A stretch of 64,000 bases of DNA from Echeneis naucrates (Eukaryota > Chordata > Actinopteri > Carangiformes > Echeneidae). The stretch spans positions 23,349,297 through 23,413,296 of the forward strand of contig NC_042523.1 in NCBI RefSeq assembly GCF_900963305.1, given 5' to 3'. Under the pieces are notes generated by a model, which worked only from the letters and a program-made list of their open reading frames with translations, was not told the DNA's origin and did no database searches. Below, in pieces: positions 49,101 through 61,800 of this stretch; the stretch's first letter is position 1, and every line of letters begins with the position of its first letter. A program made the position numbers and the translations under genes.

Positions 49101-50386
49101 TGCCGAGTTGGCGGCGGCTCCCAGCAGCTGGTCCAGAGCTCTTTTCTGGCTCTACAACAAGATGGAGGAACTGGACTGGACTGTCAGGTTCCACCTAAAG
49201 CCTCTGTGGGGGGAGCACTTTAAAAATGAAGTCCCCTCATCTCTGCTGGATGTGTGTGATTTACCTGAGCAGGTAAAAACTGGAGGAACTATTTTGTGTA
49301 AAAGTGTAGTAAAAACAGCATCAGCCTGTTTGAGCTGATGATGTTTCTCCGTCCTCTGCAGGAGTGGTCGGGCCTGGACCTGCCTCAGTACGGCCCAGGC
49401 AGCGGCCTTTTGGCATGGATGGAGTGCTGCTCCGTATCCGACTCCCTGCAGTCCACGATGTTGTCCTGTCTCTCACTGGACCAGCGCCAGCCTGACCACG
49501 TCAGCATGTTCAGCAAAGGCCTGCTGGTGGCTCTGACCCAGACTCTGCCCTGGTGCTCCGTCTCCCAGTGGACTCGGCTGCTCGGAGCCCTGAGGCAGCT
49601 GATCGCCTCCGGTCGCCTCCACGTCCCCTTTTCACTGGAGTACGTGGACTTCCTGCCCCTCCTGGACCTGAGGAGGTTTTCCTGTGAGCTCCGCCTGTCG
49701 GTCCTCCTCCTCCGAGCCTTTCAGCTGCTCTGCGGGTCCAGCTGCTCAGACTGGCTGTCAGCGGACGGCTGGGCGCACGTCGGCAGGTTGTACGCTCACG
49801 CCGTGAGGGAGATGATGAGCTCGGTGAAGGCCAAGCTGCCTCTTCCATCATCTGGAGCTTGGACGGTTTCTGCCTCCATGTCTCCAAAAGCACCAACATC
49901 TAGAGACTCAAATCCTCTGAAAGGAAAAGAAAGCCCAGCTTTGAAGTCCGAGGAGGGGGAGACGGTTCCCAGCCAGGAAGTCCTGTTTGTCCTCAGCCAG
50001 CTCTTCTGCCATGTTCAGCACATCCAGGTAGGAGTTCACCTCAGAAGTTATTAAAAGTCAAAACACCAATATTTGAGAAAAGATGATCATTTACTGATAA
50101 ATGTTGGAGAAGGCTCCTCTGAATCTGGATTCAAGTGTCAGCTGAACCTTCTGTGTCCCAGGTGATGATGCCGGTACGTCAGTGTGAATCGTTGTTCCTG
50201 TCCAGCTTGGAAATCCTCAGCCACTACGAAGCCATCATGGCCGACTTTCCAGAGAGCAGCAGCCCGCTGGAGAGCGACAACACCCGACACTTCTTCACCA
50301 CCATCACAGACAACCTGGAGAACCAGGAGATGAAGGTGGTGCTGCAGCAGAAGATCGCACAGCTCGTGCCAACAGACGCACATTGA
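46141..50386 (+). CDS. gemin4: Gem-associated protein 4 (SMN complex)
   Basis: Six plus-strand exons: 46141-46153, 46674-48671, 48752-48908, 49002-49272, 49362-50027 and 50162-50386; 3330 nt, 1109 aa (human 1058). The 13-nt first exon (MMDK) splices into DSAFLQGAFLLTNKLCLPS, matching the human ILHGGFLLAEQL region. Conserved blocks run to the C-terminus: DWSRVGRPVLEAVREI, WAC/DELWLDCLEKNQAAFQQ, LDWTVRFHLKPLW..HFKNEVPSSLLD, YGPGSGLLAWMECC and VPFSLEYVDFLPLL, ending LQQKIAQLVP. GEMIN4 binds Gemin3/DDX20 in the SMN complex, which assembles Sm cores on snRNAs in cytoplasm and Gems. It is an all-helical protein with no catalytic motif. A very large second exon is joined to four small ones. The gene shares its promoter region with tapasin copy B and converges on tlcd3a, its neighbour also in human. 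A second ATG at 46664 lies in the intron and is not the start. Confidence 0.96.
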
Positions 50387-50471
50387 TGATTTTTTTTGCT
50401 TCAGTATATTTGGATTAAGGACGATTATCAGCTAATTTATGTAGTTTCTGTGAACTGATGTGTTGGGAATG

Positions 50472-50477
50472 AATAAA
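50472..50477 (+). terminator. gemin4 polyadenylation signal (AATAAA)
   Basis: AATAAA 86 bases past the stop codon; no earlier candidate. The inferred 3'UTR is about 0.1 kb. Confidence 0.7.
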
Positions 50478-50499
50478 TAGGCAACATTTGATAGCAGGC

Positions 50500-52190
50500 G
50501 TCTTTGTGCTGCTCAGTCAGACTTGTTTTTATTTTCAAACTGTAAAATAGTAACTTGTTAAAACTGTCAGAAGTTCTTGACACCAGGACACACAACTGTG
50601 ACCAGAATTCCCAGCTCTGTCCAGGAAGCTCGGAGGCCGGATGGAAGATGTCGTCCAGTGAAACGCTGAACAGATGAGAACAAGATATAGTCTGACTGCA
50701 ACAGAAAGAAATAAAGTGGAAACGTGTCTAGGCTGTGTCATAAACTGCTCTTTCATCTTACATAGATTTATTTTTATTCATTTTCTTGATGTTTGAAGAG
50801 GCTCGTGCTCTGACCTCAGACTGTGACCCAGACAGGCACTCTGTTGGCTGTAAAATGAGTGTCGCTCTCATCCTGTTTTCACAACAGACAGTTAAGACTG
50901 CTGTCAGGAGGTCGGAGGGTTCATCAGGAGTTGATGAGTCAGACTGACAAAGTTAAGAAAAGCAGACTTTCCTTTTTGAGGCAAAAGTTCATCCTGAGGC
51001 TCTGAAAAAATAAAGTGTATTTGAAATTCAAACAGAAAATCGAGTTTTATGAGCGGGATGGAAGTTTCCTGAACCTGTTCTGTGTACTCGGGGAAACTGG
51101 ACCCCTCCATACATTCTGCCATTTTCTAGTTGGTCTAGAAGGAATATCTGGCCAGTTGGATCGTTTCCTAAACAAACAAATCTCTCTCTGGACTGAACTT
51201 TGACCTCATGTCTGCTGCCTCAGTGTCCTCAGACCACATTGGTTCAAAAGAATTTTTAAAAAGATGGCTGTCTTAATTTTTTAAGCCAAATGTTTAAGAA
51301 TCCAATTTTTCTTAATGTATGACTTTACAAATCAGAAACAGAAACTGTGCTGATCTCTAATGATCCTTCACACAAAGTGAATTAGTTCCTGAGCTTTAAC
51401 TTCAGCAGGTGATGAATGAAAAACAAACGTCAGTCTGTGTGGTTCATTCGTCTTTATGGATTCAATGTGATGAAACACATTCATCTGATTTCACACCAAC
51501 ACTGATGGGAAATAACCGTGTTCACAGGCAGCAGATGGACTAGGATACATTTATTCATTAAGAATGGGCAGCAGTTGATTCATAACAAAAATATTCTCTG
51601 TAAAACTATCACCGGAAATCTTCAGAATTTTAAATAGTGACAGCTGACTGAAACCGCAATTCAAACATTATTATCTTTAATTCTGAGATTAAAGCTACAA
51701 AATAGTGCAAATCAGAGAAAAGAAAACACTCTGAAGAACGTCAGAAAGTCATGAGAAAAAGATGAAACTCACTCATTCATCTTCTACCTCTGATCTGTTT
51801 CTGGAGCCAAACCCAGCTCTCTCTGGGGGAGGGGCGGGGTCACCTGGACAGGTGTGCAGTCCATCACAGAGACAGACAGACCAACAGTCTTTGGAGGCCC
51901 CAGGAACAGAACCCACCACCTTTTTATTGGGGGGCAGCAGAGATACCCATGAAGCTGCTGTGCAGCGAACAAAGTCATATGTTGAGGAAACTTTTTCTGT
52001 GGAAGGAGACATTTCAATAACTTTTTTGGCAATCTCACAAAAAAACCATGTTTAGGAAAAATATCTAGAAAAATATTCTAGAAAAAGGCTAAAAAGTGTT
52101 TTACAATTCATTTAAACATTTTTTTCTCAACATACAACTTCTAACCGAATTCTTTTCCCCAAAGTTTCTGACTTCCTCATTAAATTCTGT
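50500..52190. other. Spacer between convergent gemin4 and tlcd3a
   Basis: No exon or RNA gene recognised. It could hold a longer tlcd3a 3'UTR if the proximal polyA signal is skipped. Several imperfect AATAAA-like words occur on both strands. Confidence 0.45.
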
Positions 52191-52219
52191 TTTATTATTT
52201 TTTTTTTTTTTTTTTTTTT
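52191..52219 (-). terminator. tlcd3a polyadenylation signal next to a homopolymer tract
   Basis: Plus-strand tttatt at 52191-52196 gives AATAAA on the gene's strand, 68 bases past the stop. Immediately upstream, in gene sense, is an uninterrupted run of about 20 A (52200-52219). The signal may be the native one, or the A-run may mark an inserted retroposon tail. Confidence 0.45.
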
Positions 52220-52263
52220 GACCATATCTCCGAGCTCGGTGTCCGATGCTCCGGTCGGTCTCC

Positions 52264-53808
<1,545 letters not shown>

Positions 53809-53960
53809 GTTTCCGGTCGGATTTCACGGATATCTGATGATTTCTGCGGCTCCTGCACGAAAACAACCTGCCGGACCGCCACTTCCGGGACTCCGCCAGT
53901 CCGGCCTCTGATTGGTCCGCACCGACCAATCAGATCGATCCTGACTGATGACGACCGGTG
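53809..53960 (-). promoter_or_regulatory. tlcd3a promoter
   Basis: A CpG-rich stretch above the start codon with an ETS-type site (CACTTCCGGGA on the plus strand, 53880-53890) and two CCAAT-box cores near 53910-53930 (GATTGGTC and GACCAATCAGA), plus TGATGACG near 53948. No TATA box. This is a housekeeping-type promoter. Confidence 0.55.
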
Positions 53961-54754
53961 CTGAACACGCTGACATTTATTATATTTTCTTTTATCCACC
54001 AGAAAAAATGGGCAGAATCCGAACTCAGCCTGGAAAAGTTCACCAAGAAATCCTCCCATATGTCGTGCGTCAAGAAAAGACAGGAGAAGTAAAAAAGGAT
54101 GAAAACAAATTGTATTTTTGAGAGTTTACTTTATATAAATATAAAAATGATAAAAATTCAATTAAAATTTACTAAAAATTAAAAATATAAAAATTTATAT
54201 TTGCTGTTTTATTAGGTACTTTATGAAGTTTCCATTAATATTATCAGATTATATTATATTATATTTTATTTTGTATTTCTTTATGTGTTTTTATATAAAG
54301 AGAGATTTTTATATAGATTGAGTGATTTTTTTTTTTTTAATAAATGTATAGATTTAGTTATAGTTATTCCTTTCTTTGAGGTTTGTTGTTATTTATGTTT
54401 CCATAAATATGCAGACAGAGAGAAAGACATAAATATATAGATAGTTTTCTCTGTATTTTTATTAGATTGATAGATAGGTGCACATACACATATTTTTCTT
54501 GTAAGTTTGGATAAATATAAATGTCAGTATTCACAGTTACTCACTGAGTCTTTGTTTAGATCATTTGTTGTTGAAATTTTTTGTATATTTGCATCATCAA
54601 ATGTTGTGATGATCACGGTTAAATAAATTGTGTGGATACCATACTCATCTTTCTTCAGAACCTGTCTGTCAAAGTCACGCCTGTTTCGGAAAGAATAAAA
54701 ACAAAAAGAAGCTGAAAACAGAAAGACTCCTCTTGACTTTTATAGAATCTTCAG
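53961..54754. other. AT-rich spacer and GIMAP-like 3' flank
   Basis: Strongly AT-rich with scattered short AT repeats. Several AATAAA-type words lie on the minus strand below the GIMAP-like stop, for example at 54208-54213, but none can be chosen with confidence. No exon seen. Confidence 0.45.
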
Positions 54755-56771
54755 CTACGGGAGTCGCTCCACCATCTCCAGGAGCCGAGTTACTTCAGTT
54801 TGGTCTCCTGTGTGAAAGACGTGATGCCGATGACCACACCTGTGCAGCACCCACTGCAGAGGCGTCCCGCTCCTGTCCACGTGGTCCTCCAGTGTCTTCC
54901 CCTTCAGCTGCCCCCCAAAGGTGAACAGGACCACAGTGTTTGTCCAGACGCTGCTGCCCAGGACGCCGAGGAAGGTCTCCACGGCTCGCCGGTCCTTCTC
55001 CCTGAAGGAGTCCACGGGGACAGCCAGCAGGAAGCCCACCCTGCCCCCCCCAGGACAGAGGGACCGGCTCTGACTGATCTCCGTCCTGACCCGAGCAGCA
55101 TTGGCCAGGCCGAACAGACTCCACCCGGGGGTGTCCACCACGGTGACGGCCCACCCAGACACCTCCCCGCGGCCCGCAGAGCTCCTGGTGGTCGTCACGT
55201 CAGTGTGAAACTCTTCTCTGCCCAGGATCAAGTTTCCTGCCGAGCTCTTTCCTGACCTCTTTCGTCCCAGCAGGATGAGTCCGAGGGGGGGTTTCAAAGC
55301 GGCTGGGAGTCCTGCAGTGATACACAGCTCAGTGCTTTTTCACACATCACCCAACTTATTGCAGCTGTTGTAATAAAGTTCCCACCTCTGGACACTCTGT
55401 GCCATCTCGCAGAAATCTGCTGCCTTGGTCTTGGTCCCCCATCATGAAGGTTTCCCATTTCCATCATTTCTCTCTCCTCCCTCCTCCGACGCGCCTTCAT
55501 TCTCACTTCCTGTCTCAGCTGGATGTACATCCTGCTCTGGCCTTCTCTGGGACGCCTGTTGGCCTCCATCATCTTCCGGACCTTCTCTAACAGACCTCCA
55601 ACCTGAACCTCTGAGTCCTCGGACAAGTTGGACAGAACCTGGAATCTGTTCCCACATCGCTCCAGCAGCCAGTGGAGCGTCGGACCCTGACGCCTCAGGT
55701 GGTCCTGGAGGGAGACACCTCCTGCAGAGACAGACTCATCATTTTCAAAATTAAGTTACTTCTGCTGATGACACCATGAATATTTATGGAACATGCTGGA
55801 AAACCTGATTAATGCAGAGAATTTGATTAAACACAGTAATTTGCTGTGAACTCACTGACTGAGTTTTTTATCTTTACCACGTCAGCACAGTTTCAATCAG
55901 CACTATTATTATTATTATCAGTTGTAATAAGCATTCTTAAATTTGAGTTAAATGCAGGATGTAGATTGAAATTCCAGTTTGTGCCATAAATTAAAAAATA
56001 AAGAACCGTCTGTATTTCTACTGATAAACTGTAATTCTAAAATAAAGTAGGAAATAAAAAGTGCCACATGATGATTTTGACTCAGAGCATCAGCCCGACC
56101 GTCACTCCTCATTTCTTACTTAACACTTCCAAATGAAGCTCCAAACACCTGAACCGCTCAAATAGGAATAACTTAAAATAAAAGTTCAGAAATGTATCTG
56201 AAATATATCTGCTTTCTACCTAACTCATCTCCATGTGTGAAGAGGACCATGGCTCGCTGCCAGATGGGGGTTTGGAGCTGTCGGAGCTGGGCCTCCATGG
56301 CCGCCCAGGCCTGCTGGCTGAAGGGGGAGCTGATGGGCAGAACCAGCAGGATGGCGTCCGGCTCCGGGTGGCAGAGAGCCAGAGCCCGACGGATCTCCAG
56401 GGACAGTCCATCAGGGGCGGGGGACTGGGAGGACCAGCCGGGGGTGTCCACCACCGTCACCTGAGGGGTGGAGCTACTGAATGTGAATCATACTTTATTA
56501 AATATTTCATTTTAATATTGAGAAGCAGGTCATCCACCTGGTGTCCAAAGATGGCCGCCATCTCTTTGGAGCTGTGAGTTGTTCTCCTTTTGAAGGCTCG
56601 TCTGCCCAGGATGATGTTTCCTGCCGAGCTCTTCCCACTTTCTTTCTCCCCCAGCAACAGGAACTGGACCTGATCCGGTCTGGACTCTGGACCAGGAGAA
56701 AACCCGTTAAAACCATCTCAAAAACAGCAGGTCAAAGGGCTCTGGAATAACGTACGGTGAACGGCTGCCAT
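54755..56771 (-). CDS. GIMAP/AIG1-type GTPase with two tandem G domains
   Basis: Five minus-strand exons: 56756-56771, 56538-56686, 56220-56460, 55386-55721 and 54755-55311; phases close, 1299 nt, 432 aa. Domain 1 (about residues 12-210): P-loop GEKESGKSSAGN at 18-29, switch DTPGW at 60-64, G4 motif THGDEL at 130-135. Domain 2 (about 256 to the end): P-loop GRKRSGKSSAGN at 263-274 and DTPGW at 307-311. Its G4 position reads FTFGGQL, lacking the usual Asp that selects guanine. A basic helix (MKARRRREERE) links the domains. No membrane anchor is visible. GIMAPs are septin-like GTPases, many acting in lymphocyte survival and some in immune defence; fish have many. Weakest points are the 16-nt first exon, whose donor is good, and the assumption that both domains belong to one transcript, supported by matching phases at every junction. 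Confidence 0.8.
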
Positions 56772-57695
56772 GGAGACTCGGGACAGACCAGCTTCTCTTC
56801 CTCTGAGAGTTCAGGTCTGGATGTGCTTCCTGCTCAGGAGGGTAAATAAACAAAGCACCTCACTGAGGGTTTGTATCAAAGTCCACAGATCTGACTTTGG
56901 ACCAAGTTTCCAGAGAATTCAGATGATGTCACCAAACAGACAAATAAAGCAGTTTATGGTCTCACCTCCAGTTTACAGCCGTCAACACAACCTGATGTTG
57001 ATTTTTTAAATGAGGGAAACAGAGCAGGACGGAGGGGAGGGGTTGGGGGGGCGGGGCTACTGTGTTCCTGATAGACTTACCACCCAATCAGGATGGAGAA
57101 CAGAGCAGGTCAGCTCCATCTTTTCCTCCATGTTTGCCTTCTTCTGGTTGACACTTGTTCATAAATTCTTTTGTTCATGTAGATGTTTAACTTTTCTCTG
57201 TTACACTTTTGACTTCACAACATTTCCTTTGATTCGAAGTTATAACGCAGATAAAGCAAAAATTCTCTCCAGGAAGTTCTGTCAAAGTAAAATTGAATAT
57301 GAAAAAGTAAAACCTAAAGCAAAACATCACTCCCCAAAATGAGTGAGCAGCTTTGAGGCAGTCAGGTGTTTGAGTTCATTTGAGGATTTTAATGTTTTCA
57401 GCATTATGGGACCGGCCTGCTGGATCAGGTTCACCTGTGTTGTCGAGCTGTGGACGCCTCCATGATGATTCCTGAGCAATCCAAACGAAACGGTGCTCCA
57501 TAAACATCACACCCACAAAAAACTGATTTCAGAGAACTGAAATCCTTCAAAGTTTTATACCACACAGACAGAAAGAAGCTGATGTTTCAATTTTATTATG
57601 TGAAATCAAAGTCAATAAAAGATTTTTTATAGTTAAAGATACTGCAGATACCACAAAAGACAAAGACTCCAAGTAAAACTGCTGTTTTGTTGACT
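56772..57695. other. Spacer between usp2 and the GIMAP-like gene
   Basis: Contains the upstream flank of the GIMAP-like gene and one dispersed repeat (57044-57140). No exon recognised. Confidence 0.45.
57044..57140 (+). repeat. Dispersed repeat, GGGGCGGGGC family, copy 2
   Basis: Matches 11501-11595 block by block: GGGGGGCGGGGCTACTGTGT, ACCACCCAATCAGGA, AGAGCAGGTCA and a TCCTCCATGTTTG end, in the same orientation. Confidence 0.6.
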
Positions 57696-57701
57696 TTTAT
57701 T
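57696..57701 (-). terminator. Candidate usp2 polyadenylation signal (AATAAA)
   Basis: Plus-strand tttatt gives AATAAA on the gene's strand about 1.16 kb below the usp2 stop, just left of the TA microsatellite. A similar word is near 57593. The choice is uncertain. Confidence 0.35.
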
Positions 57702-57774
57702 CATATATATATATATATATGTAAGTGTGTATAAATATATATATATAAATAAGTATATATATATATATTCATAT
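57702..57774. repeat. (TA)n microsatellite
   Basis: Three TA/ATATA blocks separated by short GTAAGTGTG- and AAATAAG-type breaks. It lies at the end of, or just past, the probable usp2 3'UTR. Confidence 0.9.
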
Positions 57775-58856
57775 ACTCGTGTTTACTGCCACTGTTAAAA
57801 AGTGTGACTCATCACATTATCACCTGTAAGCATAAATAATAACTTTTTTTTCTCTCTTGAAACCTGGTAAATAAACCAACTGAAAACAGTTATGGGTCAT
57901 TTTCAGCACCATTGAATAGTACATTCTCTATATTGCATCAGAATATAAAAATATACAGATATAGTATTTTTTCTTCTTTAAAACATTCTTTCCGTGTTGT
58001 TCAATGGCATGAAACAAGAGAGGAAGAAAAGACCTCATGCTGACAATGAGGATTGTTACCGTTATTCCCGTCTGTTTAATTCATCTTCATCGGATCAGCG
58101 CTGGACTGTCCATTCATCCGTTCACAGCACTTTTAAAACATCAGTAGCAGCCACACGTGGGGGGGCAAATTAAATATAACACAAACGTTTGAGGGTTTTC
58201 CTTTGAAACGTGTAACGCTCACAGTGCCACTGGGCTCCCCAGCCATGAGGAGAAAGGAAGAGAGGTGAAGGAGAAGCTAACAGAGACGAGGGAGTGTCGC
58301 GGTGGAACAGTGGACGGGGTGGAGGGGGACTGCTCCTCGTCAGCAGACCGGTCCTGTCAGTCAGTGTGATGGGGATATCACCCAACACCGCCCCCCCAAA
58401 AAGAAAAAAACAAAACAAAAACAAACAACAAAACAAAACATAAAATCAATAAGTCAGTTTTAATGGTTTGAGGCAAACGAGAAGGTGGAGCCGTGAAGAG
58501 ACGAAGCGAAGGAGCAGTCAGGAGAGTCGGGCTGCAGTGCATAGAGAGGGACTTCTGAGACGGAGACGGATTCACCGGCTGCTTGGTCAGACGGGATTAC
58601 TGCCCTGCGTCAGCCTCGCACACTGAGACACACAAACCCACATACAGGAAACACACACATCCACCCAGACATGAGAGTGAAGACGCTGGAGGATCAGAGT
58701 CCAGGAGAGTCCAGAGTCTTCGTCTCTGCAGCTCCGTCTGTGGAGATGTGCGTCGTCGTATGTGTGTGTGTTTCCAGATATTTGTCCAAAAACAGGCCTG
58801 GCTCCACCAACGCTCTGTCCGTCAGTCAGAGTGGTGCTGCCGTCCTCCAGGAGGCT

Positions 58857-61800
58857 TCACATCCGCGAGGAGGAAGCCAGCTCGTAGAACAAGACGTAGG
58901 CGTCGCTGCTGCGCACTTGGCTGGAGGACATTGGCGTAACTCTGGACAGAGACAGGTCACATGGTGAGGTGGGACAGGCCGGAGCGAGGAAGATGGAACG
59001 TCAACTTTTCTACACAAACTGGATCACTGAGAATCTACACAGAACGAGACTTCATGCTAATATCCATCGTTTCTATTCTCCTCTAAATCGGCCTGGATCC
59101 AGCTCATCTCATTGATCAACACGACTGTGAGATCACTTTAAATCAACTGTCAGTTTTATGTGATATTTTCATCATGATGTAATAAATACGCTCATTTATT
59201 TATGGGCAGAATCATACACACTCAATTTATAACTGAACACTACGTCTCTCTGGCCGCTCACGCTCACCTGGAGTCGTTGAAGGTGTACCATTCTCCCGAG
59301 CTGGGGTTGCGACAGTAAGCTGTGTAGTGACCGCCCATCGTGGTGCCTGAGTGGTTGGACACTGCGTACAGGTTGTACACTGCATTTACTGCAACAGAGC
59401 AAAAAGAAACAGGTAGGACACATCTGATGAAACTGAAGCAGCTTCACATCAACAGTTTTTGTTGAGGTGGAGAGAACAGCTTTGAATAAATATAAAAGAG
59501 CTGTCCCTTTGAATCTACTCACTGCTGTTTTCAGAGGCAAACTCCCGCAGATCGAGATCCTTCATGGGGAAGTTAACAAAAGTGGACAGCTTGCTGGTTC
59601 TTCGTGCCTCAGAGAAGCGTTTCAGGTCTGAAGAGGAGAAGTCAAGGACCAACACCGTCATCACCGACACATCAGCTAATATAAATATGTCAACTACTGA
59701 TTCGACAGAAGCATTTAGAGCCGATTAGAAGCTCAGATAAACATCTGGCTGTTTGTGGATGTGCTGGTTTAATGAATCACTCAGGAGAGTCAGTTTCTTC
59801 CGGTGGTTTTGTGAGCTGACTGTTTGTGATAGAGATCTTAAAATGCCAGCGAATGAATCACACACACGGACGTCCAGACAAAAAGGATACGCAGCACTAA
59901 GATCTTGGGGAACTTCTGGATTGTGAACTTCTTTGTGCATCTTCTCCGAGCTTTACATCTGTAGCAGGTCTGTGGATGAGACAACAGTTATCCCAGGAGA
60001 TGGTGATCGACATGTACTTGATATTTCCACTCAGGAAGGCAGAAGGCTGGAAGACATCACGGCCGTTAGACATTCATGATGACCGGCCCAAAGAAGGGAA
60101 AAGGAATGGACCCAACACAGACACACTGCTGGAGTCAGTCACGATACTGAACATTTCAGATGTGCTGCTGTCTGTTTCTTCTGTTGGCAGTTTGTCTGAG
60201 CACTAGGGGGAGTGATGTAACATGGTGTGTGAACCTTTGTCTGCAACTTGTGATTTTTTTTTTTTTTTTTTTTTAAACTTAATTAAAAAATGACATAAAG
60301 TTCCATTTATTTGAAAACAAGGACATTTTCTTCTGATTTACATTTTCCATCTTTCACAAAGTTAAAATTACGAACTGAGTGAATATGATATAAGAGAAAT
60401 TGAGCTGAGCCTGAGCCCTGGTTCGATTCCTCTGTCGTTTTTGATCTGACCGTCTCTTCATGTTTTCCAATCCAAATATTAACACAGGAATGGAAAAACT
60501 GCCTTCGTCCTCCTGAGTCTCGTACTGGACACCTACCGGCTTCTCGTCCCCATCCAGGACGTCCTCTTTGGTGAAGAGTCGCACACAGTCCATCAAGCTC
60601 ACCTCACCGTGGCCCTTCTGAATACAAACATAGATGCATTGACATTAGCATGCACACAATGCACCACACAAGACACACACGTCCACAAAGCAAAGCACAA
60701 ACAGAGAGTGGGAGGGAAGACAGAAGCTCGTGTTAAGAGCTGAACAGTGAAAAACTGAATCACCAATAGAAACAAACATACCACTGACTGTTAAACGTGT
60801 TATATAAAGGTCTGCTTACAACAATGTGTGTGTGTGTGTGTTTCCTCACCTTGGCGATGGGTAGAGACAGATCCCAGAAGGGGTCGAAGACTGTGGAGCA
60901 GAAACCACAGTGGCTGCAGGTCAGAGAACTCTTCAGCTGGCCCACGAACAGGTCTGCAGGGACGGAAAACCACGTCACACAGAGTCCACAAAGACTTGTT
61001 CTGGACCTGGTTTCCATCAGGAAGGGGAACTGTTTTCTACTCACCAACTATCTTACTGTCTTCTCTCTCCAGGTATTTACTCCACATCTTCTTCCCTTTC
61101 TCCTCATCCCTGAGCAGAGACAAAAACTCGAATGTTTAGTTGGTCCAGAGGACGACAGGAAAGACTAACGGGGACAGGCCGTGTCAAGGATTATGGACTT
61201 GACCTACTTTGTTCTAAACATCGAGGAGCCAAAGTGTGAGATTAGTGGGCACTTTTAAAAAACAAAATGTTTTTCAAGCTTTCTGCCTTACTTTTAGTTT
61301 CTAGTTCAGGCAGAGTGGATCTGTTTTGAGGGTTTATGATGAAATTTGCAGAGATTAACTCTGAGCCTTTAACAAGCTGCTGTTAGATAACTGATAATTA
61401 TGTCTGAGGAGAATTGGAGCATCGAGCTGATCTGGGCCCCGGAGGAGCGACAACTTGATACAGGAGGTGAAACTGTTGCACACAGCCTCAAATTAAAGCT
61501 CAATGATCAACCTCAATAATGTTTACCTGCTCAGTACCACTGCAGCTCAGTTCATTTGTAAAACCCACCAATAGTTCTGGGTCAGCACAAACCAACACAT
61601 CTGCTATCTGTCTGTTTAGGTCAAACACACACAGACAGACAAACAAACAGATTACTTACGGCAGGTGATCAAAGTCCTCCACGGTGCCTCTTGGCCTGAC
61701 AGTGACCCTGTTGACCTCGTTGTGCAGTCCGTCCAGGAGGAAACGCAGGAACTCCTGAGCGTCCTGTTGACTGCAGGACAGACGGACACACAGTCAGAAC

